From positions 3,660,001 to 3,724,000 of the forward strand of contig NZ_CP139420.1 of assembly GCF_034119845.1 (NCBI RefSeq): a stretch of 64,000 nucleotides of DNA. The letters run 5' to 3'. Position 1 is the first letter of the stretch. Each line of letters begins with the position of its first letter. This DNA comes from Flavobacterium sp. NG2 (GTDB lineage: Bacteria; Bacteroidota; Bacteroidia; Flavobacteriales; Flavobacteriaceae). Made by a program: the position numbers and the translations under genes. The notes beneath the pieces were generated by a model that saw nothing but the letters and a program-made list of their open reading frames with translations, was not told where the DNA came from and ran no database searches. This document shows positions 12,701 to 18,070 of this stretch, one piece after another.

Positions 12701-15700
12701 AGTGCCTGGGCATTAGACAATATAAAATTACCAACTCCTCCAGTTGGACCAGATATCGTATGGACAGACGAAAATCAAAACATCATAAGTACTGCAACTA
12801 CTTATTCAGAAACGCCTACTACGCCAGGTATTCACAACTTTGCAGTAACATCATTTGTTAATGGTTGTGTATATGACATTACCCCGCAAAACACAGTTTA
12901 TATAACTGTCAATGTGAACTATTCCTATGCTGGGAAAGACCAAGTAATTTTAGCTGGAAATTGCGGTAATAATACGGTTTCTCTTAATGCTTATGACAAT
13001 AGAAAAACGGCTAATGAAAACATATCCAATGGCGCATTCGATAATAATTATCAACCTGGTGATCAACTTGGTACGGGAGCAACAGGTAAATGGACTATTA
13101 AATCTACTAGTAGTAGTTGTGGAACTGGAACTTTCTCAGACGATACCTCTCCAAATGCAACATTTACGGGAGAAGCAGGTGTTTATGTTTTAACTTGGAC
13201 CACTGGCGGTTGCACTGATGATGTTCAAATTACATTAACAGATTGTAATGTAATTAATTTTGATGGTATTAATGACAATGTCACATTTAAGAACAATTAT
13301 AATTTAACGCCGAAGTTTACTGTTGAAGCATGGGTAAAACCTAATTCTGTAACTGGTACCCAAACTATTTTTTCTAAACGAGATGCCAATAACCTCTCAA
13401 CTGGTTATGATTTAAAATTAAATGGAGATATTGTTTCATTTAATTGGAATAGTTCTGGTACAATTGTTTCAAATTATTCCATTACAACAAACAGATGGTA
13501 CCATATCGCCGTAACTTTTGATGGAGGATTGTATCGCTTATTTATAGATGGAATCGAAGTAAGTAATCCCGCGGGTATCTCAGGAGTTCAACCTTCAACA
13601 AATACATTTGATTGTATTTTAGGAGCGATGAGCCAAACTGGAAGTCCACCAAATAATCCAGTCAACTATTTTAATGGTTGGATAGACGAACTTCGTATTT
13701 GGGATATTAACCTAAATCTAGATCAACTTCATCAAATGATGAATCAAGAAATAATTTCCAGTCCAACAGTTGCTGGTAATGTACAAGGGGCAATTATCCC
13801 TATTGATGTAAATGGTTTATCTTGGACAACCAACTTATTAGGATACTACCAAATGAACAATATTAGCTGTGGTCATTTAAATCCAAATAAAGGAACTGCT
13901 AAAGGAAAATTACGAAATATTACCACTGCCGAAGATCAAACGGCTCCTATCCCCTATACCACTATTAGAAATGGTAATTGGAAAGATAGAGGAGCTACTA
14001 CAACTCCATGGTTATATGGAAGTAGTGTTTGGGACTATCCAAATAGTACAGGGGTAAACGGTGCTCCAATTGACTGGAATATCGTTGTGTCCTCAAACAA
14101 TTTAAATAATGATGACAAAGACATTACTTTATTAGGCTTCATTATGAATACAGGAACGCAACTCGACGTTCATGCACCAGGAATTTTAAACGAAACTAAT
14201 ACAGGTCATATGCTCTGGATTACGCATTATCTAAAACTTAATGGGTTTATCAATTTAATTGGTGAATCACAATTGTTACAAAAAAGATACTACAGCTTCC
14301 CTAATCAATTTAGTGAAAGTATTTTTGAAGAAGCGAGTACAGGATATATCAAACGAGATCAACAAGGCAAGCAAAACAGTTTTAATTATAACTACTGGAC
14401 CTCTCCGGTAAGTATTAGAGGGAATGCAAATAATTCCCCTTATAATCTAGATGGTGTGTTAAGAGATGGTACGACTTCATCGTCTCCAAAAGTGATACAA
14501 TTTAATGGAAATGCATTTTTTGCCGATGGCCCCATAACTAGTCCTATCAAAATTAGTACTCGTTGGGTATGGTCCTATAATTCTAAAACACTAGCGTCAA
14601 ATTCAGAGTTAGATAATTATTACTTATGGAATCATATTTATAATTACGGAATGCTTAATACCGGTGAAGGTTTCACTATGAAAGGAACAGGTGGAACAAC
14701 TGCTCTATCTAATACCCAAAATTATGCCTTTATGGGTAAACCGAACTCTGGAACTATCACTCTAGGTTTACCTCTTGAACAAACATATTTAGTTGGAAAT
14801 CCTTATCCATCCGCTTTAGATGCCGACGAATTTATAAAAGATAACCTCAAAGATTGTGTTGGCTGTAGAGCTAGTGGTAATGTATTTAATGGAGCGCTTT
14901 ATTATTGGGATCATTTAGGAATTACTGGTAATCACGAACTAGCCTTATACGAAGGTGGTTATGCCACTTATACGTTAATGGGAGGTACCGTTGCTACTGT
15001 TGATGGAGATTTAAATTCACAAAGTGGAAATAAAGGGACAAAAAAACCAGGTCCTTATATTCCTATAGCTCAAGGATTTTTTGTAGATGCTGCTTTAGAA
15101 ACTTCAATTGCTGGTAGTACAACAACTGTGCAAGGAGGTTCATTAGTATTTAAAAATAGCCAACGTATATTTTATAGAGAGGACAGTACTAATTCGATTT
15201 TCATGAAACCTAGTACAACAAGTAAAACAAAATTATTAAACGAAACAGATACTAGACCTAAAATAAGACTTGGCTACAATTCAACAGCTGGTAAACACCG
15301 TCAATTATTGATTGGTGCCGATAAAAATACAACAGACCTTTTCGATATAGGATATGATGCGCCAATGTTTGATTTATACGATGATGACCTTTATTGGAGT
15401 ATTAACAATAGCCCTTTTACAATTCAAGCTATTCCTAATTTTGATTCTGACCAAATAATACCTTTAGGTATGATAATAAAAAAACCAGGAGAATCTACTA
15501 TTAAAATTGATGAGTTAGAGAATATCCCTAATGATTTTAACATATACATCCATGATAATGAAACAAGCGAATATCATAATTTAAGAGAACAAAATTTCTC
15601 TATTTCACTTCCTGCTGGAAAATACACCAATAGGTTCTCATTACGTTTTTCTAAAGAAATCATGGGCATAGAATCCAACGAATTAAAAGACGATATTAAA

Positions 15701-15934
15701 ATTTATTTCACTCAAGACCAATACACGATCACTATCAAAAATCAATTGGTTGATACTCGAATTAAAAAGGTATATCTATTCAATACATTAGGACAAATAT
15801 TAAAAAGTTGGGGAATTGATCAGACGAATCAAGAAAATATTCAATTACCACTGAAAAAACTAAGTTCTGGAGTTTATTTTGTCAAAACAAAAACAGACAA
15901 AGGCTATTTTAATACTACAATTATTGTAAAATAA
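758..15934 (+). CDS. Giant repetitive T9SS-secreted surface protein (adhesin-like), 5058 aa
   Basis: The frame is open from 719 (TTG), but the ATG at 758 is preferred because it leaves a standard signal peptide: a basic stretch, a hydrophobic core and a cut after 'LFAQ' near residue 41. In order follow an IPT/TIG-like domain (42-124), two divergent and eight near-identical 90-residue Ig/PKD-like repeats (about 125-1024), four other beta domains (1025-1394), ten 96-residue repeats (1395-2353), three Ig-like domains with 'YQW' motifs, a Big2-like domain, ten 96-residue 'AQVNQP' repeats (2712-3670), a region with a discoidin-like segment, a LamG/concanavalin-type domain (about 4166-4330) and a T9SS type A tail (about 4975-5058). 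Each repeat carries a conserved Cys pair. No enzyme motif was seen. By family it is probably a cell-surface adhesin or matrix protein; the ligand is unknown. It appears monocistronic. Confidence 0.85.
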   Translation: MKEKYFNYFSFLHLNLKRRKIIFLFFFFLISTVIGNTLFAQSLDSFSPSSACQNSGTSIIITGNNLLGITSVAFNGTTASSFSIDNATQITAVLPVGATSGTISISDGTSTWNSSDSLTIIPTVTPSVFITSDSGNTICAGKSVTFTATPTNGGTSPTYQWYIGTTPVGTNSSTFTTTSLANGNQVKVEMTSSANCPSPATVSSNSITMTVNPNLTPTVDIQSSQTTFCAGTSVTFSINSIVNGGLSPTYQWKVNGTNVGTNTNSYTTSLLAHDDIVTLDITSSENCASPKTITSNPIQVTVNPNLPVSVSVGASATTICAGTNVTFTATPTNGGTNPIYQWKLNGTNVGTNSSTYSNSALTNGDIVSVVLTSNESCTTGNPATSGNTTMTVNPNLPVSVSIGASATTICSGTNVTFTATPTNGGTTPIYQWKLNGSNVGTNSNTYSNSTLANGDIVTVTLTSNATCATGNPATSANTTMTVNPNLPVSVSVGASATTICAGTNVTFTATPTNGGTNPIYQWKLNGSNVGTNSSTYSNSTLANGDIVTVTLTSNATCATGNPATSGSTTMTVNPNLPVSVSVGASATTICAGTNVTFTATPTNGGTTPIYQWKLNGSNVGTNSSTYSNSTLANGDIVTVTVTSNATCATGNPATSGNTTMTVNPNLPVSVSIGASATTICAGTNVTFTATPTNGGTNPIYQWKLNGSNVGTNSSTYSNSTLANGDIVTVTVTSNATCATGNPATSGNTTMTVNPNLPVSVSVGASATTICAGTNVTFTATPTNGGTNPIYQWKLNGSNVGTNSSTYSNSTLANGDIVTVTLISNATCATGNPATSGNTTMTVNPNLPVSVSVGASATTICAGTNVTFTATPTNGGTNPIYQWKLNGSNVGTNSSTYSNSTLANGDIVTVTVTSNATCATGNPATSGNTTMTVNPNLPVSVSVGASATTICAGTNVTFTATPTNGGTNPIYQWKLNGSNVGTNSSTYSNSTLANGDIVTVTLTSNATCATGNPAISGNTTMIVNPNATISLTSGVGSNNQTRCINTAINNITFGISGGGTGATVSGLPPGLTTNYNAGTYTVSGAPSASGTFNYTVTTTGTCTQATATGTITVNPDATMTLTSAPSTTSQNICRPSAITNITYNVTGATSINSIGLPSGVNAVLSAGIVTISGTPAAAGTYNYTINTTSTCVNTSVSGTIVVWNGSPTNWTGGNPITMPSSVCPPATINITTTAVTNTQYYTWTLPAGFSIISGTGTNNIMVSVSSGATIGNNQNVTVQAFNPCGNNNSKTDKINVNTFNGVTVNQSTQDVCNNGSIAIIGTLTGNAASGTWSAPSGAFSNIVTSGTNPITVSATYTPSISSGNVTLTITTNAPSGGGCPNVPGTATVDVTVNEPSVAPTSISAATSPICNGSSTTLTQTGGSLGTGASWKWYSDPSFSTLVGTSAAANASLSVSPTTTTTYYLRAESTTGAPCTANVSAAGSVTVTVNQNSIAPTSLIGTPSTICNGNSTTLTQTGGSLGTGASWKWYSDASFTTLVGTSAVANASLSVSPSTTTTYYLRAESTTGAPCTANVPAAGSVTITVNQNSVAPTSLSAATSPICNGSSTTLTQTGGSLGTGSNWKWYSDASFTTMVGTSAVANASLSVSPTTTTTYYLRAESTTGAPCTANVAAAGSVTVTVNQNSVAPSSLIGTPATICNGNSTTLTQTGGSLGTGASWKWYSDAGYTTLIGTSAVTNASLSVSPTTTTTYYLRAESTSGAPCTANVPAAGSVTITVNQNSVAPTSLSAATSPICNGSSTTLTQTGGSLGTGANWKWYSDASFTTMVGTSAVANASLSVSPTTTTTYYLRAESTTGAPCTANVAAAGSVTVTVNQNSVAPSSLIGTSATICNGNNTTLTQTGGSLGTGASWNWYSDASFTTLVGTSAVANASLSVSPTTTTTYYLRAESTTGAPCTANVPAAGSVTVTVNQNSIAPSSLIGTPSTICNGNNTTLTQTGGSLGTGANWKWYSDASFTTLVGTSAVANASLSVSPTTTTTYYLRAESTTGAPCTANVSAAGSVTVTVNQNSVAPSSLIGTPSTICNGNNTTLTQTGGSLGTGASWNWYSDASFTTLVGTSAAANASLSVSPTITTTYYLRAESTSGAPCTANVAAAGSVTITVNQSSVAPTSLSAATSPICNGSSTTLTQTGGSLGTGASWKWYSDASFTTLIGTSAVANASLSVSPTTTTTYYLRAESTTGAPCTANVAAAGSVTVTVNQNSVAPSSLIGTPSTICNGNSTTLTQTGGSLGTGASWNWYSDASFTTLVGTSAVANASLSVSPTTTTTYYLRAESTTGAPCTANVTAAGSVTITVNDAVAITVQPTASQTVCTTSNVSFNVTATGTGLTYQWRKGTTNLSNTGNITGATTATLNLSNVASSDAGSYNVIISGTSPCSSVTSSSTVLTVNRKVVIGTQPTNVGICASSPAQFGVVATGDGLTYQWFKGTYPGTAVTNTAFISGAQSNILNFSQAFLTDAGVYYVEVSGASPCSLERSTEVTLNIDQSINITTQPVSQALCTGTNSVTFSVFADANGDSLNFQWRKNGSNIGGVITSTSTATLTLNNITSGDAGNYDVVISGPVGYTCPSVTSTSATLTVNPLPTISGTLSICGGFTSQLSGTASPAASNPWISSNPSVATVSNTGLVSALSIGTSTITYTNNNGCMTTATVTVTETAQVNQPVSQVLCNNNTTSNIIFTTSNSSGTTTYSWTNDTPAIGLAASGTGNINSFTATNSGTSPVTATIIVTPIYTNGSANCNGPTKTFTITVNPTAQVNQPANQVICNGGATTVVSFGTTNTGGITTYSWTNSNTNIGLATSGNTDISSFTATNSGTTPITATITVTPTFNNGSVDCLGPTKSFTITVNPTAQVNQPANQVVCNGSSTTIVTFGTNNTGGTTSYSWTNSNTAIGLAATGSSDIAAITATNLGTSPITATITVTPTFNNGSVDCTGPTKSFTITVNPTAQVNQPANQVVCNGSPTTLVSFGTTNTGGTTTYSWTNTNTSIGLAASGSSDISAFTATNLGTAPTTATIVVTPTFNNGSVSCVGTAKTFTITVNPTAQVNQPANQIVCNSSSTTLISFGTNNTGGTTTYSWTNDNSSIGLASSGSGNIAAFTATNSGTFPVTATIVVTPTFNNGSVNCTGTTKTFTITVNPTAQVNQPVNQVVCNGNPTTLVSFGTNNTVGTTTYSWTNTTTSIGLAASGSSDISSFTAINSGTAPITATIVVTPTYNNGTVNCTGPTKTFTITVNPTAQVNQPANQVVCNGGSTSLVSFGTNNTGGTTTYSWTNSNTAIGLAASGTSNIAAFSATNTGTSPIVATITVTPSFNNGSIDCTGPTKTFTITVNPTAQVNQPSNQVVCNGSSTTLVSFGTTNTGGTTTYSWTNSNTAIGLAASGTGNIAAFSATNLGTSPIVATIVVTPTFNNGSINCTGPTKTLTITVNPAAQVNQPASQVICNGNSTTLVSFGTTNTGGTTTYSWTNSNTAIGLATSGTGNIAAFSATNLGTSPIVATIVVTPTFNNGSINCTGPTKTFTITVNPTAQVNQPSNQVVCNGTSTSVNFGTTNSGGTTTYSWTNNNTSIGLAASGTGNIAAFTATNTGTSPVTATIVVTPTFNNGSVNCIGTSKTFTITIDPTSNGGNLTGYATDQSGNPYNNPIVYSKNLIACESTDGLIVLNGQTGNIIRWEYSTDGGTNWTTINNTTNSYAYSSIPQTRIYRAVIQSGVCGIAYSNIVTVSVVPQNIKPTPVTVSKTTMCLGDTTVFTATSGFATGQNIQGGEFNTGQFPDKFNPDKWRLDGVAVGNAWTASADNTKTNNWAGTNGHPFGTYPIFYDSLDKKFAIANGNLSTYYGGTRDNTTLETPRFNTYGLTTSVLEVDMAWNLELNDYAKIELSLNGGVSYNIVLFSKVGKTASTIFNPLQKFSFDLSDYVGQQDLRVRFTFKGTTVNSAWALDNIKLPTPPVGPDIVWTDENQNIISTATTYSETPTTPGIHNFAVTSFVNGCVYDITPQNTVYITVNVNYSYAGKDQVILAGNCGNNTVSLNAYDNRKTANENISNGAFDNNYQPGDQLGTGATGKWTIKSTSSSCGTGTFSDDTSPNATFTGEAGVYVLTWTTGGCTDDVQITLTDCNVINFDGINDNVTFKNNYNLTPKFTVEAWVKPNSVTGTQTIFSKRDANNLSTGYDLKLNGDIVSFNWNSSGTIVSNYSITTNRWYHIAVTFDGGLYRLFIDGIEVSNPAGISGVQPSTNTFDCILGAMSQTGSPPNNPVNYFNGWIDELRIWDINLNLDQLHQMMNQEIISSPTVAGNVQGAIIPIDVNGLSWTTNLLGYYQMNNISCGHLNPNKGTAKGKLRNITTAEDQTAPIPYTTIRNGNWKDRGATTTPWLYGSSVWDYPNSTGVNGAPIDWNIVVSSNNLNNDDKDITLLGFIMNTGTQLDVHAPGILNETNTGHMLWITHYLKLNGFINLIGESQLLQKRYYSFPNQFSESIFEEASTGYIKRDQQGKQNSFNYNYWTSPVSIRGNANNSPYNLDGVLRDGTTSSSPKVIQFNGNAFFADGPITSPIKISTRWVWSYNSKTLASNSELDNYYLWNHIYNYGMLNTGEGFTMKGTGGTTALSNTQNYAFMGKPNSGTITLGLPLEQTYLVGNPYPSALDADEFIKDNLKDCVGCRASGNVFNGALYYWDHLGITGNHELALYEGGYATYTLMGGTVATVDGDLNSQSGNKGTKKPGPYIPIAQGFFVDAALETSIAGSTTTVQGGSLVFKNSQRIFYREDSTNSIFMKPSTTSKTKLLNETDTRPKIRLGYNSTAGKHRQLLIGADKNTTDLFDIGYDAPMFDLYDDDLYWSINNSPFTIQAIPNFDSDQIIPLGMIIKKPGESTIKIDELENIPNDFNIYIHDNETSEYHNLREQNFSISLPAGKYTNRFSLRFSKEIMGIESNELKDDIKIYFTQDQYTITIKNQLVDTRIKKVYLFNTLGQILKSWGIDQTNQENIQLPLKKLSSGVYFVKTKTDKGYFNTTIIVK
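1670..3829 (+). repeat. Array A: eight 270-bp tandem repeats inside the giant gene
   Basis: Exact 270-bp periodicity starts at 1670 and gives eight copies of a 90-codon unit beginning 'NLPVSVSVGASATTICAGTN'. Copies differ by only a few bases, many of them synonymous, which points to recent duplication or gene conversion. Two older, divergent relatives lie just upstream (about 1130-1669). Confidence 0.95.
4940..7816 (+). repeat. Array B: ten 288-bp tandem repeats with a two-unit higher order
   Basis: Ten 96-codon units start every 288 bp from 4940. They fall into two types by their opening residues: type a 'SLSAATSP' (units 1, 3, 5, 9; unit 1 reads 'SISAATSP') and type b 'SLIGTPST' or close variants (units 2, 4, 6, 7, 8, 10). 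Units 3 and 5 are almost identical over their whole length, as expected if 576-bp two-unit blocks were copied. Confidence 0.95.
8891..11767 (+). repeat. Array C: ten ~288-bp tandem repeats, 'AQVNQP' type
   Basis: Units begin at 8891, 9179, 9467, 9755, 10043, 10331, 10619, 10907, 11195 and 11483. The last unit is one codon shorter (95 residues). Each unit runs from 'AQVNQP' through 'CNG', 'TTYSWTN' and 'TATI.VTP.FNNGS..C' to 'TFTITVNPT'. The units are more diverged than those of array A. Confidence 0.95.
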
Positions 15935-15992
15935 TCTAATACATAATCTAAATATTAACTTTATTTTAGAATCAGTTCTTATTCGAATCGTT

Positions 15993-16000
15993 TAAATTTG
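15993..16000 (+). promoter_or_regulatory. Bacteroidota -7 box (TAAATTTG)
   Basis: It matches TAnnTTTG and lies 22 bp before the ATG of the small Cys-rich protein gene. Confidence 0.55.
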
Positions 16001-16022
16001 AAGTTAAATTTAATCTAGAGAA

Positions 16023-16244
16023 ATGAAAAAAATATTTGTCTTAGCAACTATATGTTTATTCACTATAAATATAAGTGCTCAGGAAACTAAAAAATGTTGT
16101 TCAAAAAAAGAATCTTGTTCTAAAACAATGTCAGCTGAAGAAGTGGCTAAATGTAAAGCAAAGTGCAAAGCTGAAGGAAAAACTTGTGATGCAGGTACAC
16201 ATGCTAAAAAGGATGAAAAAAAATGTTGTGCTAAAAAAGCATAA
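16023..16244 (+). CDS. Small exported Cys/Lys-rich protein
   Basis: This 73-residue protein has an N-terminal signal peptide ending 'NISAQ'. The mature part, of about 53 residues, carries eight cysteines arranged as 'KKCC', 'SC', 'KCKAKC', 'TC' and a second 'KKCC', with many lysines. The repeated CC pairs could bind metal or form disulfides, but no named family was recognised. It has its own -7 box and is followed by a strong terminator, so it is probably a single-gene unit. Confidence 0.75.
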   Translation: MKKIFVLATICLFTINISAQETKKCCSKKESCSKTMSAEEVAKCKAKCKAEGKTCDAGTHAKKDEKKCCAKKA

Positions 16245-16255
16245 TCATAATTTTT

Positions 16256-16283
16256 AAACGTCTCCTCAGAGACGTTTTTTTTT
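16256..16283 (+). terminator. Rho-independent terminator
   Basis: Stem AAACGTCTC / GAGACGTTT with loop CTCA, followed by a run of T, 11 bp after the Cys-rich gene. The DUF4442 gene on the other strand ends just beyond, so the hairpin may serve both. Confidence 0.85.
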
Positions 16284-16287
16284 GCTT

Positions 16288-16743
16288 CTATTTCTTTAGC
16301 CGAACACTCCATTCAAAATCCATTTCGGAAACCTGATCACCCTTTTCATCAGTCCCTATCGATTTCATACAAAAGGTCTGCCCTTCTCCATCTGTTAAGG
16401 TCTGCTTTATTGCTTCTTCGATTTTATGACCATCATCACAACTAAAGGTAATTCTTCCAGTCGCTTTCTTTGTAAAACTAGATTTGTTGTGCGCTACCAA
16501 CATCGATATTTTTCGACCACTTTCTTGAATTTTATTCATAACTAACGCTCCAGTACTTAATTCCGCAGCCATAGCCTGAACGGCAAAATACATGGATTGA
16601 AAAGGATTTTGGTTTATCCAACGGTGTTTTACCGAAACGACGCAACGGTTGCCATCAATCGCTTTTACCCGAACTCCACAAAGGAAAGCCGAAGGCAATT
16701 TGAAAAATAAAAATGAGTTAAGTTTAGAGGCCGTTAGTTTCAT
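16288..16743 (-). CDS. DUF4442 hot-dog-fold protein
   Basis: The 151-residue protein resembles the DUF4442 group of hot-dog-fold proteins, relatives of acyl-CoA thioesterases such as PaaI. The visible core is 'NPFQSMYFAVQAMAAELSTG', which corresponds to the central helix of the fold. No signal peptide is present, so it is cytoplasmic. The substrate is unknown. It is transcribed away from the PadR-PspC operon and shares the 172-bp intergenic region with it. Confidence 0.7.
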   Translation of the reverse strand: MKLTASKLNSFLFFKLPSAFLCGVRVKAIDGNRCVVSVKHRWINQNPFQSMYFAVQAMAAELSTGALVMNKIQESGRKISMLVAHNKSSFTKKATGRITFSCDDGHKIEEAIKQTLTDGEGQTFCMKSIGTDEKGDQVSEMDFEWSVRLKK

Positions 16744-16775
16744 AATCCTTTGATTTTAGGCTAAAATACAAAAAA

Positions 16776-16850
16776 ATACTATGCATACATACTATCTTTT
16801 ATTTGTTAAACAAAAGTTAATTTTTAGTACTATGCAATACAAGATACTAT
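16776..16850. promoter_or_regulatory. Pair of related operator-like repeats upstream of the PadR operon
   Basis: ATACTATGCATACATACTAT (16776-16795) and a longer relative at 16826-16850 share TACTATGCA, TACA and TACTAT in the same order and orientation. They lie 10-85 bp upstream of the -7 box at 16861. Spaced sites of this kind suit a dimeric regulator. The PadR-like protein encoded in the operon is the obvious candidate (inference). Confidence 0.45.
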
Positions 16851-16860
16851 TTATTAGACG

Positions 16861-16868
16861 TATATTTG
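16861..16868 (+). promoter_or_regulatory. Bacteroidota -7 box (TATATTTG) of the DUF4870-PadR-PspC operon
   Basis: Exact TAnnTTTG match 47 bp before the first ATG of the operon. Confidence 0.6.
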
Positions 16869-16915
16869 TATAAGACATTACCAAGTCATTAGCTTCTAAC
16901 TAAAATAATACTGTA

Positions 16916-17371
16916 ATGAAAAACACTTCTGAAAATAATATCGCAGCCCTTATCCATTTAAGTACACTTAGCCAATATTGTATTCCTTTTGGGAATTATA
17001 TTTTCCCTATACTTCTTTGGAACGCTAAAAAAGAAGAATCAGAAACTATTGATTTTCATGGTAAACAAGTATTAAACTTTCAATTAAGTTGGCTTTTATA
17101 TAGTTTGATTTTAATCATGATTGCAATTCCTATTTTCATATTTATAGTTTTAAATCAAGTGACATGGAATGCAATAGTCAACAATCATGAGATTATTCTC
17201 CAAAACTTGTCTATCGATAATAACATTTTCTTGATAACGACAGGAATAACCGCTCTCATCATCCTTGTCACATTAAAGATTACTGAATTCTTTCTGATAA
17301 TATATGCCACGATTAAGGCTTCGGAAGGAGAACGGTATCACTACCCTTTGACGATTTCTTTTATTAAATAA
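16916..17371 (+). CDS. DUF4870 domain membrane protein
   Basis: The 151-residue protein starts with a short polar segment, then 'HLSTLSQYCIPFGNYIFPILLW' and 'IDFHGKQVLNFQLSWLLYS', the usual signature of DUF4870 (Tic20-like) membrane proteins. Three to four hydrophobic segments follow. It is the first gene of a four-gene operon with the next ATG 17 bp downstream. Its molecular role is not known; the family is often found beside PspC or PadR genes in Bacteroidota. Confidence 0.75.
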   Translation: MKNTSENNIAALIHLSTLSQYCIPFGNYIFPILLWNAKKEESETIDFHGKQVLNFQLSWLLYSLILIMIAIPIFIFIVLNQVTWNAIVNNHEIILQNLSIDNNIFLITTGITALIILVTLKITEFFLIIYATIKASEGERYHYPLTISFIK

Positions 17372-17388
17372 ATATAAAATCAATTAAA

Positions 17389-17724
17389 ATGAAAAAATTA
17401 CTTTTAATCACAGTACTTTTAGTTGTGGTAACAACTAAAATAATGGCACAGGAGGTTATTGAAATCAAACCTAATGAGAATACTCAATTTAATATTGTGG
17501 CCAAAGAAAGAATGGACATCAATCTTAAATTTAAAGTAGAACCAAAAGATGAATATAATGTCCTTGTATTGGACAATCGAAACAAAACAGTTCTCTCTAA
17601 AAAACATTTGAAAGAAGGAGAGAATAAAATTTCATTTACTATGGACGAAGGGGAACAATATCTAGTAAAGTTTAATAGTATTACACCAATAAAACTAGTT
17701 GTTTCAACCTTTGACGAAAATTAA
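17389..17724 (+). CDS. Exported hypothetical protein in the PadR-PspC operon
   Basis: This 111-residue protein has a signal peptide ending 'TTKIMAQ' and a mature part of predicted beta strands ('MDINLKFKVEPKDEYNVLVL', 'NKISFTMDEGEQYLVKF'), which suggests a small periplasmic beta-sandwich. No family was recognised. It lies 17 bp after the DUF4870 gene and 11 bp before the PadR gene, so it is almost certainly co-transcribed. Confidence 0.7.
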   Translation: MKKLLLITVLLVVVTTKIMAQEVIEIKPNENTQFNIVAKERMDINLKFKVEPKDEYNVLVLDNRNKTVLSKKHLKEGENKISFTMDEGEQYLVKFNSITPIKLVVSTFDEN

Positions 17725-17735
17725 ATAAAAAAAAC

Positions 17736-18068
17736 ATGAATATTGAAAACACAAAAGCTCAAATGCGTAAAGGTGTTCTCGAATTTTGCATCCTATCAGT
17801 ACTGAAAGAAAAAGATGCTTATACATCCGAAATATTAGACACTTTGAAAAACGCAAAACTACTGGTCGTAGAGGGTACCATTTACCCTCTATTGACAAGG
17901 CTAAAAAATGACGGATTACTCCACTATCGTTGGGAGGAATCTACTTCTGGACCTCCTCGAAAATACTATGGATTGACCGAAGAAGGTCAACATTTTTTGA
18001 ACGAATTGAACGGCACTTGGACCGAACTATCGGATGCAGTAACCCTTATTACCAATAAAAAACTATAG
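17736..18068 (+). CDS. PadR-family transcriptional regulator
   Basis: The 110-residue length and sequence are typical of short PadR proteins. 'MRKGVLEFCILSVL' begins the winged helix, 'EGTIYPLLTRLKNDGLLHYRWEE' is the recognition helix and wing, and 'GPPRKYYGLTEEGQHFLNEL' is the second wing region. Such proteins are usually dimeric repressors of their own operon. Its stop is two bases from the next ATG, so it is translationally close to the PspC gene. Paired repeats upstream of the operon are candidate operators. Confidence 0.9.
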   Translation: MNIENTKAQMRKGVLEFCILSVLKEKDAYTSEILDTLKNAKLLVVEGTIYPLLTRLKNDGLLHYRWEESTSGPPRKYYGLTEEGQHFLNELNGTWTELSDAVTLITNKKL

Positions 18069-18070
18069 TC

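Noticed and set aside
12987..13193. 68-codon plus-strand frame inside the giant gene
   Set aside because: It overlaps the giant reading frame in another phase and has no independent support.
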